A stretch of 64,000 bases of DNA from Simmondsia chinensis (Eukaryota > Streptophyta > Magnoliopsida > Caryophyllales > Simmondsiaceae), in the NCBI GenBank assembly GCA_018398585.1, contig JAGTTD010000016.1:21561212-21625211 (forward strand), read 5' to 3'. This document shows, piece after piece, positions 1 through 12,142 of this stretch. The translations under genes were made by a program, and so were the position numbers. The notes beneath the pieces were generated by a model. The model was given only the letters and a program-made list of their open reading frames with translations, did no database searches and was not told the DNA's origin. Numbering within the stretch: position 1 is the first letter of the stretch; each line of letters opens with the position of its first letter.

Positions 1-625
1 ATTAGGTTGAATATTTTTAAGGCTTTGTTGTCACCCACTAGTGAGGATGAGTCAGAGTGTTTCTGGGTGGATATTATTGATGGTTTGGTGGACCAAACAC
101 TCCCTTCTATACTAGTTAGTGATTCCCTTGAGCAAGCACTAGTATACGATTGTTCTGATGATTTTGAGATTGAAAATGGCATTAGAGAGATGAATGATTT
201 GCTTGAGTTGTGTGCCCCCTTTAGAGACTTGTCATTGGTTGTCAAAAGTAGAAGCTTGACCTCCGCTTTCGGATTCCCCTGCCTTGCCTTCCATAGTTTC
301 ACCACCCAAACTTGAGCTTAAGTCGTTGCTATCTACTCTTAAGTATGCTTTCTTAGGACCCGATGAGACTTTATCTGTGATTATCTCTTCTCAGTTGCCT
401 ATGGAACAGGAGGATGCATTGATTTGAAGGGTATAGACCCTTCCATTTGTATACATAGGATTTTTCTTGATGAGAATGCCAGACCTAAGATGCAAATGAG
501 ATTGAACCCTAACATGAAGGAAGTGGTAAAGAAAGAGATTGTGAAATTACTTGATGCGGCTATCATTTACCCAATTTCTTATAGTAGGTGGGTTAGCCCT
601 ATTCAGGTAGTTCCAAAGAAGTCGG
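1..625 (+). pseudogene. gypsy pol: protease-RT linker and start of RT (broken)
   Basis: Two frames are needed to read this stretch. 7-315 encodes the acidic linker between protease and RT. A shift near 240-300 is followed by the PKLELK...LKYAFLGPDETL block in another frame, and a second shift or small deletion near 420 leads to the KGIDPSICIH start of the RT fingers (about 421-625). The RT reading is cut at 626 by the inserted solo LTR and resumes at 2881. Known for the family: this region precedes the RT palm. Seen here: at least two frame changes, so no functional product. Confidence 0.75.
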
Positions 626-2880
626 TGTTGGGAAAAAGATATGAATTTTGTTGGAAAATAAACTCTGATGCCGACTACCGGGTTCACAGTTCTCAACTAT
701 GGTCACAACAATGGGCACCTATTATAGCACTTAGAGTAGGAGACTCTTCTCTCTACCTAAGCCCCCGGTAGGAGAGTCACGCTTCGTGACACTTCACGTG
801 CCAGAGCTCCCGAGAATAGGTTTATCTCTATAAACCCTTTGCCCTAATACCGGTTGTTGGGATCAATTTCAAAAATTCTCCCTAAAGTTTACGCAGCGGA
901 ACGGGTTTAGAATTCATAACTCTAAACCTAGGTTGATTTAAAATTCCTAATTTTAAATCTACTGACTTAAATTCATAATTTAAATCAACAGATCTAAATT
1001 CTTAATTTAGATCTACAGGCCTTTTACTCTAATACATTCATAACAATACATAAACTTAAACAGGTATAATAACAAATACTGTAAATAAATAGAAAAGCGA
1101 AACTAAAAGAAGAAGGAAAGAAAAACTTGCCTGTAATTGCTCCAATAAAAGAAAAACCGGAAAGACAATAATATTCTTCAAAATCGAGACCCCGAGACCT
1201 TCTACGCAATGACCTCAAACTGCTTAGAGGGTGGGCTCCGGAAAATATTAAACCGAGGAAAGCAAAATTTCAACGGTAATTTTTCTCTCCAATTAGATCC
1301 CCGAAACAATTTACGAAACCGTAAATAAATATTTCAACTCCAATGCCAAACCTCAGAATAAGCCCCTTTATTTATAGGAGTACACCAGAGCGAAAAAATC
1401 CTATTTTTCGGATGTGGGATTGCCCAGTTAAAATTAAAACGCGTCGCTTTGTTTAAAAAACAATTCAAAACGCTGCGTTTCTGTTCAAAACCGCGTGTTT
1501 TTTAATTCAAAATGTGTGCCACGTGTCGCACCACTATTGGTCCAAAGTGTGGCACGCGGATTCCTCCCTCGGGCAGCCCAACGTGCGACACATGACGCGT
1601 GCTAATTGGCTGCCCGGGCGCATTACGGATCGCGGGCTATTTTAAATGTGATTTATTTATTTATTTATTTGCTTTGTTTTCCACATGTAAAAAATCATCT
1701 TATGAATTTTAATTTTTCAAAAATATTTTATTTTATAATTTTTAACTTTTATTCATCTCATGAATAATGTTTGGCAAAACTAATTTACCCATCTTATGGA
1801 TAAATAATTCATCTCATGAATTCTTTAATATTTTTTCATTGGCAATAAAATACAGAGGCTTGCGCAGGGACCTCAGAGACAATTTAAATCTAGCTCCAAA
1901 TGGGTTAAATTAAACCATCTCATGATATTAATTTAATTACCATTTAATGAGATTTAATTCCACTAAATAAATCTCATTGCACTCCAGACTTAAATTATTT
2001 ATTCGATATCTCCCTAATAGACTATATTGATGACAATAACCCCTCCACTAGATGTCCATGACAAAGGATAAATATAACCACTACCGTTATCTTTCTCACA
2101 GCTTCTCCATTAGGTACTGACCCACCCTTCACCGAATAATTCATTTATACCAAAATATATTCACAGTATAAATTCTAAATGTCAAACACTTAGAATACTT
2201 TGGCCAAAGTTTTTGAACTATTCAAATATTTGCGAATCAACTAAGGGGACATCTGTATCTCATAAGAGACTGCAGATTTCCTATTGAATACCTAATCCTT
2301 GTCACATTTCATGCCACTACCCAGTGTATGTGGGATTTCAGTCATTCGTTTAGACCTTACTTATAGTACACCTAAGTAACTAACACACCATGCATAAGTC
2401 CAAAATACCCTCAGGATTTAGAGGAGTCGTTGAAACAGTGCAACGTGAATCACTCATCTTCGATAGTAGTCTAGAAATAAGTAACCCACATGGTCCAACT
2501 CAGTGTGTCAAACACATTAACCTAACACTTTTGGATCTCAATCCACATAACCAAGACAAGTCATATAAAGTGTCACGTTGTAGTATTAACATACAAGTGG
2601 TCCAAACTTGTCTTCGACTACGAGTCTTTCAAACAACAATCCATACCATTTGTTCCAAGTCTATCTGTGGCTTAGTCTCATAAACCACTTAGAACAAACA
2701 TGTAAATTGTAATATGAGGACTACACCCATCTCATGGACGTCTCCTAAAAGAAAATCACATGCAGTATAAATGCTCGCATACACAAATTTAACTAGAAAA
2801 CGATTGGAACTTTAATTTTATTTATTAATTAAAATAATATATCCAGAATAAATCTGGACTTCAGGACACTGTTCCTAACA
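626..2880 (-). mobile_element. Solo LTR inserted in the Athila RT
   Basis: The insert begins TGTTGGG and ends CCTAACA, an inverted TG...CA end pair as in LTRs. The flanks GTCGG (621-625) and TTCGG (2881-2885) match at 4 of 5 bases, fitting a 5-bp target duplication. The RT reading frame runs on across the insert if one flank copy is removed. No gag or pol is inside, so it looks like a solo LTR of about 2.25 kb. A TATAAATA box on the minus strand (1369-1376) within CTCCTATAAATAAAGG suggests minus orientation. The family is not recognised; a long-LTR non-autonomous element is the alternative. Confidence 0.7.
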
Positions 2881-3204
2881 TTCGGGCATTACAGTGATTA
2901 GGAGTAGCGATGGGGAGTTAGTTCCTACTAGGGAGACCACAAGCTGGAGAGTTTGTATTAACTATGGGAAGCTTAACTATGCCATTAGGAAGGACCATTT
3001 TCCTCTACCATTCATTGACCAGATTTTAGAGAAGTTAGCTGGTCAGAGCTTTTACTGTTTCTTGATGAATATTCAGGATATAACCGGGTAGCAATCTACC
3101 CAGAGGATCAGGAGAAAATGACCTTTACGTGCTCCTTTGGCACATTTGCCTACCGTACGATGCCATTTGGTTTATGAAATGCACCCGCTACATTTTCGAG
3201 ATGC
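2881..3204 (+). pseudogene. gypsy pol: RT fingers/palm (continuation)
   Basis: This continues the RT after the solo LTR: RSSDGELVPTRE, a WRVCINYGKLNYAIRKDHFP block (normally WRxCIDYRKLN) and FIDQILEKLAGQ. The ORF stops at 3091, where family members read FxGYNQI; this copy reads a TAG after DITG. The next block (QEKMTFTCSFGTFAYRTMPFG) follows with a second stop before 3205. The asparagine in place of the aspartate of the CIDYR motif is a further sign of decay. Confidence 0.75.
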
Positions 3205-4584
3205 ATGATGTCTATCATTTCTAACATGGTAGACAGATTTCTTGAGGTTTTTATGGATGATTGCTCTGTTTTTGGACCGTCGTTTGATGAATGTTTGCAG
3301 AATTTAAGGCTTGCACTAAAAAGATGTGAAGAGACCAATCTTGTTTTGAGTTGGGAAAAGAGTCACTTTATGGTTCAAGAGGGGATTGTATTGGGTCATA
3401 GAGTGTCTAAGAAAGGTATTGAGGTTGATAAGGCTAAGGTAGATCTGAGTGCAAACTTACCCCCTCCCTCAAACGTGAAGCAAGTTAGATCCTTTCGAGG
3501 TCATGCAGGTTTCTATAGGAGATTCATTAAGGACTTTGGGAAGTTAGCTAGACCATTGATGAGCTTGCTAGTTAAGGAAGTATCTTTTGAGTTTGATGAG
3601 TCTTGCTTAGAAGTTTTTCGAAAGCTTAGATCATTACTTATGTCAGCCCCTATTATGCAGCCACCTGATTACTCTCTCCCATTTGAAATTATGTGTGATG
3701 CTTCTGATTTTGCTATAGGTGCCGTCCTAGGTCAAAGAGTGAACAAAGTGCCTCATGTCATTTACTATGCTAGTAAAACTCTTAATGATGCCCAACGCCA
3801 TTACACCACCACTGAAAAGGAGTTGCTGGCTCTTGTGTTTGCTCTTGAAAAGTTTTGTTCCTATCTTTTGAGGTCAAAAGTCATTATCTATTCTGACCAT
3901 GCTGCATTGAAATATTTGCTTTCTAAGAAAGAAACAAAACCGAGGCTCATTAGGTGGATTCTTCTACTTCAAGAGTTCGACATTGAGATTAGAGATAAGA
4001 AAGGTGCAGAGAATGTGGTAGCTGACCAACTCTCTAGGATTTTCTTTGAGCATCATGATCCATCTATTTTAATGCATGACTCTTTTCCCAATGAGCAACT
4101 TTTTGTTGTCTCCCATTCACGTGGCCCTTGGTTTGCAGATATTGTTAACTTCCTCGCTACGAGTGCGATTCCATCTACTTGGTCTAAGCAAGAAAAGGAT
4201 AGGTTTTACTCTCAAGTAAAGCACTTTTACTGGGATGACCCTGACTTGTTTAAACATTGCACGGACCAAGTAATTCGTAGATGTGTTCCAGAGTGTGAGT
4301 ATCATAGCATTTTATCTTTTTGTCACTCATATGCATATGGAGGACACTTTGGAGGCCGTAGCACTGCTGCAAAAGTTCTACTGTGTGGTTTTTATTGGCC
4401 TACTCTGTTCAACGATGCTCACAAGTTTTGTCTTGCATGTGAGTGTTGTCAGGGCACAGGCGCAATGACGGGTCGAGATATGATGCCTTTGAACCCCATT
4501 TTAATTGTGGAAATATTTGATGTTTGGGGTATTGAATTTATGGGACCATTTCCCCCTTCTTTTGGGTTTGTTTACATACTTTGA
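3205..4584 (+). pseudogene. gypsy pol: RT palm, RNase H and integrase zinc domain
   Basis: The longest open piece of the Athila copy (459 codons). The RT catalytic box reads FMDD at about residues 16-19. The RT thumb and connection follow ([34 protein letters not shown]). RNase H is at about residues 160-285 with its acidic set visible ([45 protein letters not shown]). The HHCC zinc domain of integrase is near residues 370-415 ([22 protein letters not shown]). The frame ends at 4584 with a TGA just before the integrase core. There is no start codon at 3205; it is an open stretch of a broken polyprotein. Confidence 0.85.
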
Positions 4585-5499
4585 GGGGTCGCCTATGTGT
4601 TGAAATGGGTTGAGGCTATACCTACTAGGATCATTGACCACAAAGTGGTCATGCAATTTGTCAAGGACCATATTTTTAACTGTTTTGGTACCCCTAGAGC
4701 ACTCATTAGTGATGGTGGTAGTCATTTCATTCATAGGTTATTAAGGCACTTCTTAGGAAGTACTCAGTACATCATAAGATTGCCACTCCCTATCATCCCC
4801 AAACTAGTGGTCAAGTAGAGCTTTCAAACCGTGAGATGAAGTCTATACTTGAGAAAATGGTGGTCCCTTAGGTTGAATGATGCTATTTGGGCATACCGCA
4901 CCGCCAATAAGACCCCACTTGGTATGTCACCCTATAAGTTGGTCTTTGGTAAAGCATGTCATTTACTAGTTGAGCTAGAACACCGTGCTTATTGGGCCAC
5001 TAGAGCCTTGAATTTTGACTTAGACCAAGCTGGTGCTAACCGAAAGCTCCAATTGAGTGAACTTGAAGAGTTGAGAAATGAAGCTTATGAGAATGTAAAG
5101 ATTTATAAAGCTAAAACCAAGGCTTTTCATGGTAAACATATTTTGAGGAAAACATTTGCTCCTGATCAAAATGTTTGGCTTTTTAATTCTAAATTGCGTC
5201 CCTTTCTTGGTAAGTTAAGGTCTAGGTGGGATGGTCCTTTTGTGGTTAAGCAGGTATACCCCTCGGGTGCTATTGAGATATACCACCCTAAAGATGGTCG
5301 TGTGTTCACTATAAATTGTCAAAGGCTTAAACTTGTAGTTGAGTTGGATGACATTGTCGATGGACAGCTTATTGAAGTTGTCTCTTTAATGGACACCATG
5401 ACTGATACTTTATCTCTGCTTGATTCACTGCACCTGGCTGAAGGCGTAAAACTTAGCGCTCCTAGGAGGCAACCTAGGTTTGTTATTTCTTGTTTTTAA
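4585..5499 (+). pseudogene. gypsy pol: integrase core and C-terminus (broken)
   Basis: The integrase core is read at 4597-4818 (YVLKWVEAIPTRI then [15 protein letters not shown], which holds the second catalytic aspartate). After a frame change near 4780-4850 it continues at 4849-5499 ([40 protein letters not shown], then [20 protein letters not shown]). The [17 protein letters not shown] region is damaged by a frameshift close to 4780-4815. The C-terminal part ends naturally about 60 residues after the GPFVV block. Confidence 0.8.
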
Positions 5500-6712
5500 T
5501 TTCGTTTTTGACCTAATTAGTTGCTTCGAGGTTTGTTTTCTCTCTTTTCAGGTTCTTGTGCTAGGTTGAAGAAGTCATATATACATGTTCGCGCCGTCTT
5601 GTCAAGTTGTATTGCTCCATCTCACCTATCTCTTGTGCTTTAATGATTGATGTTGTTGCATTGAGGACAATGCATGATTTAGGTGTGGGGGTGAGGCTCA
5701 TTTGCATATGCTCATTTTTGGTCAAATTTTTAAAATTTTGAACATCTTTTTGTGCATTTTGAGGGTGCATTATAACCATTTAGCCAAGTTTTCCTTAATT
5801 GACGCGTATGTTATGATGACAGTGGGATTAGTTGTTTATTTCGTTCTCTTAATTCCATGAAATTAAATGATTATACTTCAAACTTGTTAATAAGTATTGT
5901 TGATCATTGTTGATATTAATGGGTTCTACTCATGCCGGTCACATATTCACTGAGCACAGGACTTTCGTGTTGCAAAAAATCTGAAGAATTTGAGTAAACA
6001 ACCTTATATATCTTGAGTTTTGCAAGCCTGTCCTATTGGCTTATCCTAATCCTTCCCCGTGATGTTATGTAAAGTACTGGTTGGTCAATGTCAATTGTAA
6101 TAATGAAGTACGTGTTATAAAAAAAAGTCCAAAAATGGACAGAAAAGAAAGAGGAAACAAAAAAAAAAAAAAGATAAAAAATGAGAAGGAAAAAAAAGAA
6201 AAAAAAAAGGGTTTCCTCCAAAAGAAAAAGAAAAAGTGAAAACCGGTGTATATTCATGACAAAGATGTTCTTTTGTACTATATTGAGATCATAATGTTGT
6301 AAAGTGGTCACTCATATGCCACTTAAAATTTCTCTATGAATAGGCATGTGTTTAGGTGATTCAATGGTGCGGGTGCACAAAACCTTTATATAGTTGGTTG
6401 GAAGCGAGAATTTGAGAAGATTCTATGGCATGAAATCATATTCACTTTCACTTGTGCATTGCTCGAGTAATTCCTATTAGTTTATATAGGGTTAATGAAA
6501 TTCTATGACAAGTCTTGAAGTTTAATCATCTAAATTCATGGAATTGGAGAATGCTTTAGATGATTTAATCTTGTCTTGAATTGTAATACAGGTATTAATA
6601 TTAATCTCGGAAAACTTGGTAAAGGTTGGGATAGTTGGGGTAGCTGGTCACTGTAGTCTTTATGTTAAATCACATGCTTTGCTCGAGGGCTAGCAAAAGT
6701 TAGGTGTGGGGG
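5500..6712 (+). other. Non-coding 3' tail of the Athila element with polypurine tract
   Basis: No credible gene lies between integrase and the 3' LTR. A block reading TTGAGGACAATGCATG then TTTAGGTGTGGGGGTG at about 5660-5692 is of the kind often found after pol in plant Athila/Tat elements. An A-rich stretch lies at 6120-6240. The polypurine tract TTAGGTGTGGGGG ends at 6712, directly before the LTR. Short ORFs here are by-products of the A/T-rich runs. Confidence 0.6.
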
Positions 6713-8170
6713 TGTTGAAACGTCTCAGATTTACTCATCTTTTGATTGTTATTTTAATTATTTTACACCTATTTAATTATAGTTCTATACTCATTTTAGC
6801 AATTTTTATGTTTAATAGGTTTAAAATTAAAGTTTCGGAAATTGTCAAATTGTGGCTCAAATAAGTCAAATTCGATGCGTAAACAATTAAATCAAGTCCA
6901 TCGAGATTCGGGACAAGAACGTAAAAGCTCAACCCGCACGGTTACAGTACCCGAGCCGCTCTGTTCATCATCCCCTACCTCCAGACCCAACAGACCACCT
7001 GTACGGCCTAACTTCACCAACACCAGCCCAACACCAATCTCCAGCCCACCTCAACCAGCAGGCCCATCATCATCACCGACCCAGATCGACCACCAGCGCT
7101 AGACTCCGGCCCAACTCCTGCCCGATTCAACCTTCAAGCCCGTCAACCACCAGCGTCCGGCCCACCACCAGCACCGACTTTGGGTTTCGTGAGCAGCAGC
7201 ATCTTGGATTTAAAAGGAAGGGAAGCGTTCGATTTGGGCCATCTGGGCCATCTCTGTTCTGGCTGCTCTCGCTGAGTTCACCGCCCTGCTTTTCTCTTTC
7301 TCTGAGCTCTCTCTCTCTCTCTGTCAGACTTTAGTTTAATTTTTCGTTAAATTGGAACGACAGCGAAATTAGCGTGGAGATCAACATGAGTTTGTTCAAC
7401 TTTTTCTTCACCGGATCATCCTTGATGGAGAGCTAACTTGCCCTCCTGGGTTAGATGAAATCTTGGCCTTTACTTTTGTTTACTTTTAATTCAGGTTTAT
7501 TTGATTGTTTGCATGAATTGCTTGGTTGGGATAAATACTTTGAAGTATCATATTTTTATTGTTTATTCAATTGATATGATTATTGAGTTTGTAACCTTTA
7601 ATTGTTGATGTTGATATTTATAAATTAATTCTTCATAGTTATAGCCTTAGGATTAATTAATCAAGCAATAGTATTCACCTAATTATTAATTTAAACCTAT
7701 CTTCCCTATGCTTGAGTTAGATAGGGTCAATAGGTGATAATTAACAAATACGTTAGGTTGAGCCTATTTTTCTTATGCTTTAGTTACATAGGGTCAATAC
7801 ACGATACTAACAACATCACCTTAGTAGGTTGAAGCTTGTAGCCTAAACCATTACCCGTATGACAATTAATAATCCCAAGTTAAAAGTTAACGCAAAAGTA
7901 ATTGGCTAACTATGGATTCGAAACCCTAGGTTCCAATTTAATACACTTTTCTGATTAGAAGTAGATTACCTTAGTTTAATTGTTGTTTCCTTAGGTTAAT
8001 TAACACAAAAACCTCTCATTTTTATTCAAATCAATTTAAGTCATAGAATAAATTCACGCACTCTTAATCCCAGTGGTTCGACACCCTCTTGCCCTACACT
8101 TCAATTTAGGTGTGTTTAATAGATAGGGTTTTATATTAAATTTTGATAGACGTAGAAAAATACATCAACA
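6713..8170 (+). repeat. 3' LTR of the Athila-like element
   Basis: Starts TGTTGAAACG right after the polypurine tract and ends TACATCAACA, giving matching inverted ends TGTTGA/TCAACA. The length of 1458 bp fits Athila-type LTRs. It contains a pyrimidine-rich segment with (CT)n near 7290-7325. Lack of a second LTR in the window prevents age estimation. Confidence 0.8.
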
Positions 8171-9091
8171 ATTCAAAGGGATCTTACCTATCTCAACTTA
8201 AATGATGAGATGGCTCTAGACGGAGCTGTGTGGAGGACTAGGATAGACATATCCGATGTAGCGGTTTAGGAGCATCTGACCACTCACAAGCTCGATCTAG
8301 TGCCATGACTCTACGGTATGCCTATTCCACAATTTGGGCATATGGACTTGTGGTCCCAGGGGTAGCCTTCAGGGATGTGGTATGTAGCATAGTGGGGCAT
8401 GGCTTAGATAGAAGGTAGAATATAAAATGAAGAAGCTATGTCTGAAGTGGTTAGGCACGTTAGGAGGAGACCAACCACTGCTCTAGTCAGGTAATGCGAT
8501 CAGCTTCGTACCACGCCAGGGAGAAGAGGATGAAGCCGGCCAAAAGAGGGACGACTGCAATCATTACGGCAGGACCTCACCCACCTAAACCCACGGAAGG
8601 AGATGGCCTTAGATAGAGCTAGAGCTCGATGGAGGACTAGCGTAGGGGTAGCAGATGTAGCGGCCTCACACCGCTGCTTATTTTGCTATATATGGGTTTA
8701 TAAGCGTAGAGGCCTATTATGGTGCATCTATTACCTATATGCCTATCTGTCTACTATCTGCTTATTTGCTTATACTAGCTGCCTTGAAGGGAAAGTTTTG
8801 CCTCATAGTCTCCTCTAGGGCGTTATGCTTTGTTTTGCTCATTTTATGCTATGGCTTACTCTTTTGCTTTCATACCCTATTACTCACAGGTCATCATGAT
8901 ACAATGAAGACATTTCTTTCAGGTTGGGGGTCCTCGAAAACAGCCTCTCTTCAGGTTGACACCCTGAAGGGGAAAGGTTGCGTATATCAACGCCCCCCGC
9001 CCCGCCCCCCCCCCCCCCCCCCCCCCGGACCCCGCTTTTGCGGGAGCTCTTGAGGCACTAAGGTTGTTGTTGTTGTTGTTGTTGTTGTTGT
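8171..9091 (+). mobile_element. RTE-type LINE 3' remnants
   Basis: Two C-terminal ends of an RTE-like reverse transcriptase ORF are visible. At 8180-8265 the frame reads RDLTYLNLNDEMALDG-like residues followed by WRTRIDISDVA. At about 8430-8670 come VRRRPTTALVR and then MALDRARARWRTSV, followed by a 3' UTR. The tail carries CAGGTTGGGGGTC, a GCGGGAGCTC...GAGGCACT block and a terminal (TTG)n at 9063-9090. RTE elements are known to end in short repeats rather than poly(A). Frames are broken throughout. The presence of two copies of the C-terminus implies two stacked insertions or a rearrangement. The Athila copy appears to have landed in this LINE. Confidence 0.65.
9005..9026. repeat. Homopolymer C(22)
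   Basis: An uninterrupted run of 22 C within the LINE 3' UTR, with more C-rich sequence just before it. The same position in the related tail at 54.4 kb is not a long C run. Length may be unreliable in the assembly. Confidence 0.9.
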
Positions 9092-9731
9092 ATATGTTAA
9101 TAAAGTATTTATTTGATAATTAAATTTTTACCATGTATATAATTGACCTAATTTATATATTTAATATGTAAAACTTAAATTTTTAAAGCATTATATTTTA
9201 ATATTATTAAAATGATATTGCATTTTAATAAATCTAGTAACTTAAGTTTTTAATAAATACTATACACACAATCGTAACTTAAATATTTAAATATTATTTT
9301 TAATTTATTTAGAAATATAATAACTCTTATTGTTAGGTTTAATATTGCAGTTTTTAAGGCAATTTTATAAATCTTATTGTTTGTAATCACATCTGTCAAT
9401 AACAATCATTCTGCTAATAATAATAACTTCCTGTATTTTATGAAGTAAGCACATTATTAATATATAACTTTTTAAAATTTTAAATATATATATATATATA
9501 TATTTTATTTAGAAATATAATAACTTTATATATAAAATATAATAAAATAGGAACATTATTGGTAAGATATATTGGTTATCGTTAGGTTTAATATTATAGT
9601 TTTTAAGGTATTTTATAAATCTTATTGTTTATAATCACATCTGTCAATAACAATTATTGTGCTGATAATAATAATTCCCTCTATTTTATGAAGTAGTAGC
9701 ATTATTAATATATAAATTTTAAATTTTTACA

Positions 9732-9781
<50 letters not shown>

Positions 9782-10055
9782 ACATTAAAAATTTATGAAT
9801 TACTTAGATATATTTGTGCTAAAGAGATTACTTAAATATTTTATTAGTACCATATTAGTTATACTAATTAATGTATAATATATTAAATTTGAGTTTATAT
9901 AATATATAAATATAAATTATATATTATTTTTTATGTATAATATAATATTTTTAATTAAATATTCTATATTAATTATTAATTAAATATAAAATATAAAAAT
10001 AATTTCAAAAATTTAAAGGAAAAAAAAAAGTACCCATGCGGTGGGTATCCCTCCA
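9092..10055. repeat. AT-rich region with tandem duplication and (TA)n
   Basis: No gene is seen. A segment at about 9328-9500 is repeated at about 9576-9750 (shared landmarks: GTTAGGTTTAATATT, AATCACATCTGTCAATAAC, TTTTATGAAGTA, ATTATTAATATATAA), a spacing of about 248 bp with moderate divergence. Dinucleotide (TA) arrays follow each copy, the longer at 9737-9778. Confidence 0.75.
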
Positions 10056-10900
10056 CTATTGTCGAACGGTCATAAAACTAAAATCCGGGTAAAAAAAGTA
10101 CACACCACGCCTGGACATGATGCAATATAATGCGATGCGACGCAACGCGATGTGCTGGGTGTGTGCGTGCAAGTGGCCTTCAAGGCGCACTCTAGATCCT
10201 CAAGACTTTACGTAGCCAATGTATCGATGAGTATATAAAGTCATTCTTTCACCCACTAATGTTTCTGTAAATAGTAAAAAAATTTTGAACAAAATTAAAA
10301 CATCCCTATCCCAATACAGATAACATGTTATATCACGACTAGCACAAGGACCAGCAATTTAAAGTCATCGAAAAAGATCAAAGTTAGAAAAGTTTGCCTT
10401 GCCGTCAATTTTACGTTTCTTTCTGTAGCATTATTGCATACTTCGAAGAACTAGGGTCATTTTCTTTTCTTTCAACTTCAATTGTTTTTGGTTCCACATG
10501 TTTTGGGAATACAAGAAATCAGATTGTTGGTCACGGTATTTGAAATACATATCTTTTATACTTTTTGGCATAATTCTAACATTCTTTGACGAGTGAATTT
10601 AAATAGTGATGTTGGTTCAAGGTTTTGGGAAGCAAGCATCGAGCTTGAATTAGATGATCTTAAATCAGTGATCAAAGTTGGTTCATGTGCCATCTAAATC
10701 ATGTTATGTTTGACCCTGATTGAGTTATCTTTTAGTCAAGGTTGTTGGGCTAATGACTAAGTGAATCGGGCTCAAGGGAAGTTGTCAAACCCTCAAGTTT
10801 ATCTCAGCCCAAATTCTTGTCTTTGAGTGTCCGATGTGTTGACTGGTGTTCTGCACTGCTCAAGACCCCAATTGGCGCTTGATATGAGTCCATATCTTTT
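10056..10900. repeat. Duplicated locus, copy 1: distal upstream segment
   Basis: This segment matches, in the same order and orientation, three separated pieces at 24160-24266, 29986-30179 and 38005-38530. Shared landmarks include AAAAAGTACACA, GATGCGATGC, CTCTAGATCCTCAAGACTTT, AAAACATCCCTATCCC, GCAATTTAAAGTCATCGAAA, CAATTTTACGTTTCTTTCT and ATGAATCGGGCTCAAGG (GTGAATCGGGCTCAAGG here). Here it is unbroken, so it is the empty site for two insertions found in copy 2. No gene is seen in it. It lies upstream of the kinase gene fragment at 19823. Confidence 0.85.
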
Positions 10901-10973
10901 ATTTATGTATGTTGATTAAATATTGGTGGATGTATTCTTCATTAGAGTATTGGAAAAATTCACATATGTGAAA

Positions 10974-11375
10974 AATAAGCTTCCAATTCGAAATTGAAAG
11001 TCTAACCTTGTAGAAGAAAGAGTTAAGATGAGAAGAGAAGTGAAAGGGGATGAGAAATAGAGAAGGAGATGAGAAAAGAGAGAAATTCTAAAGGAATTTT
11101 GGTTTTTATTAATTGGATGATCGAATTACAAGCTTTGGACCCTATTTATACACAATCGGGTACATTGCATCAAGACAATCAGAAGCTAACCACACTAACA
11201 GCCCTTCCCGCCTAAAATCTGCAGCAAACCCTCACTTTTGACCCGGTTTGACCGACCAACTGCTTTTGGGGCCAAAACCTACCCCAACCGACATTTAAAA
11301 TCAATTTCTCAACAACGAGACTCTAACTAACAATTACAACCAAAAATTACAATTAAAATTCTTCGATTCATAATA
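10974..11375 (-). repeat. 3' LTR of the chromovirus
   Basis: About 402 bp and closely similar along its whole length to 16295-16697. A minus-strand TATAAATA box lies at 11143-11150. In element orientation it is preceded by a purine-rich tract (AAGAGGGAGGGA, complement of 11377-11392). Its outermost bases have mutated away from TG...CA. Confidence 0.85.
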
Positions 11376-11431
11376 TTCCCTCCCTCTTGTGAAACTTCTT
11401 GTCCTCAAGAAGTAAAATTTGGGAATTGGCT

Positions 11432-12130
11432 CTACAAGAAATTGCAATTTCCCCAAGTCATTAAGCTCTTGTTCAAGTTGCTCCAAGTCACCAACACGTC
11501 TTGCACATCACCGTGATCATGCTGCAACGTCCTCCGGGCTTTAACAACAGCAGGCTGCAGCACCAGCACCCCATTTGATTCTGCATCAGGTGGATTTCGA
11601 GCAACTGCAGCACCATTCTTGACCTGCTTTTTAAGTAGGGAAACATGGAACACCGGGTGAATGTATGAATGCGAAGGTAAGTGAAGCTTATATGCAACAT
11701 TGCCAACTTTCTCCAAGATTTGGTATGGGCCAAAGAAACAAGCACTTAGCTTGACATTACGCCTGATAGCCAAGAAAGACTGTCTATATGGTTGTAATTT
11801 AAGGTAGACCATGTCTCCAACGTCATAGTTTTTGTCTACCTTCTTTTTGTCGGCATAAAATTTCATTCGTGCCCGAGCTTGTTGGAGATTATCTTTATGC
11901 ACTTGCGCCATCTGCTGCCTCTGCCGTGCCAGATCAGTGGCTGCAGAATCAGATTCTCCGGGTTGTCGCAGCAACATTGGTGAAGGGGGAGGATAACCAT
12001 ACAACACTTGGAAGGGTGATGTGCCAATTGATGTATGGAAGTGAGTGTTGAACCAAAACTCCACCAAAGAAAGCCAATGATTCCACTCCTTGGGCTTTAA
12101 GAAAACCATACTCCGAAGGTATTGCTCCAC
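11432..12130 (-). pseudogene. Integrase C-terminal half with chromodomain-like end
   Basis: Begins after an in-frame TGA that separates it from the integrase core. It reads CVEQYLRSMVFLKPKEWNHW, then FQVLYGYPPPSP, the DVGDMVYLKLQPYRQ and FFGPYQILEKVGNVAYKL blocks, and SHSYIHPVFHVSLLKK. The end (VQDVLVTWSNLNKS...TWGN) resembles the start of a chromodomain (VLVxWxxLP..xATWE), known to steer chromoviruses to heterochromatin. The domain is short or decayed, so this is a moderate call. Confidence 0.75.
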
Positions 12131-12142
12131 GCATTGGTTGAC

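Larger units (their letters stand above)
1..8170 (+). mobile_element. Athila-like Ty3/gypsy retrotransposon, 3' part
   Basis: This is the downstream part of a Ty3/gypsy element; its 5' LTR and gag lie before the window. From left to right it holds the protease-RT linker, RT, RNase H, integrase, a long non-coding tail, a polypurine tract and a 1458-bp 3' LTR. The RT wording (KGIDPSICIH, RLNPNMKEVVKKE, RKDHFPLPFIDQ) is typical of the plant Athila lineage as I know it. The polyprotein frame is broken several times and an unrelated solo LTR sits inside RT, so the copy is dead. No env-like ORF is seen after integrase. The bases just after the LTR (ATTCA) are a candidate half of a target-site duplication whose partner is off-window. 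Confidence 0.85.

Noticed and set aside
1024..1218. 64-codon minus-strand ORF in the solo LTR
   Set aside because: Lies in the presumed transcribed leader of the LTR and has no similarity that I recognise.
6842..7102. Pro/Ser-rich 86-codon ORF in the Athila LTR
   Set aside because: Lies wholly inside the LTR, has low complexity, and no partner LTR or family ORF supports it.
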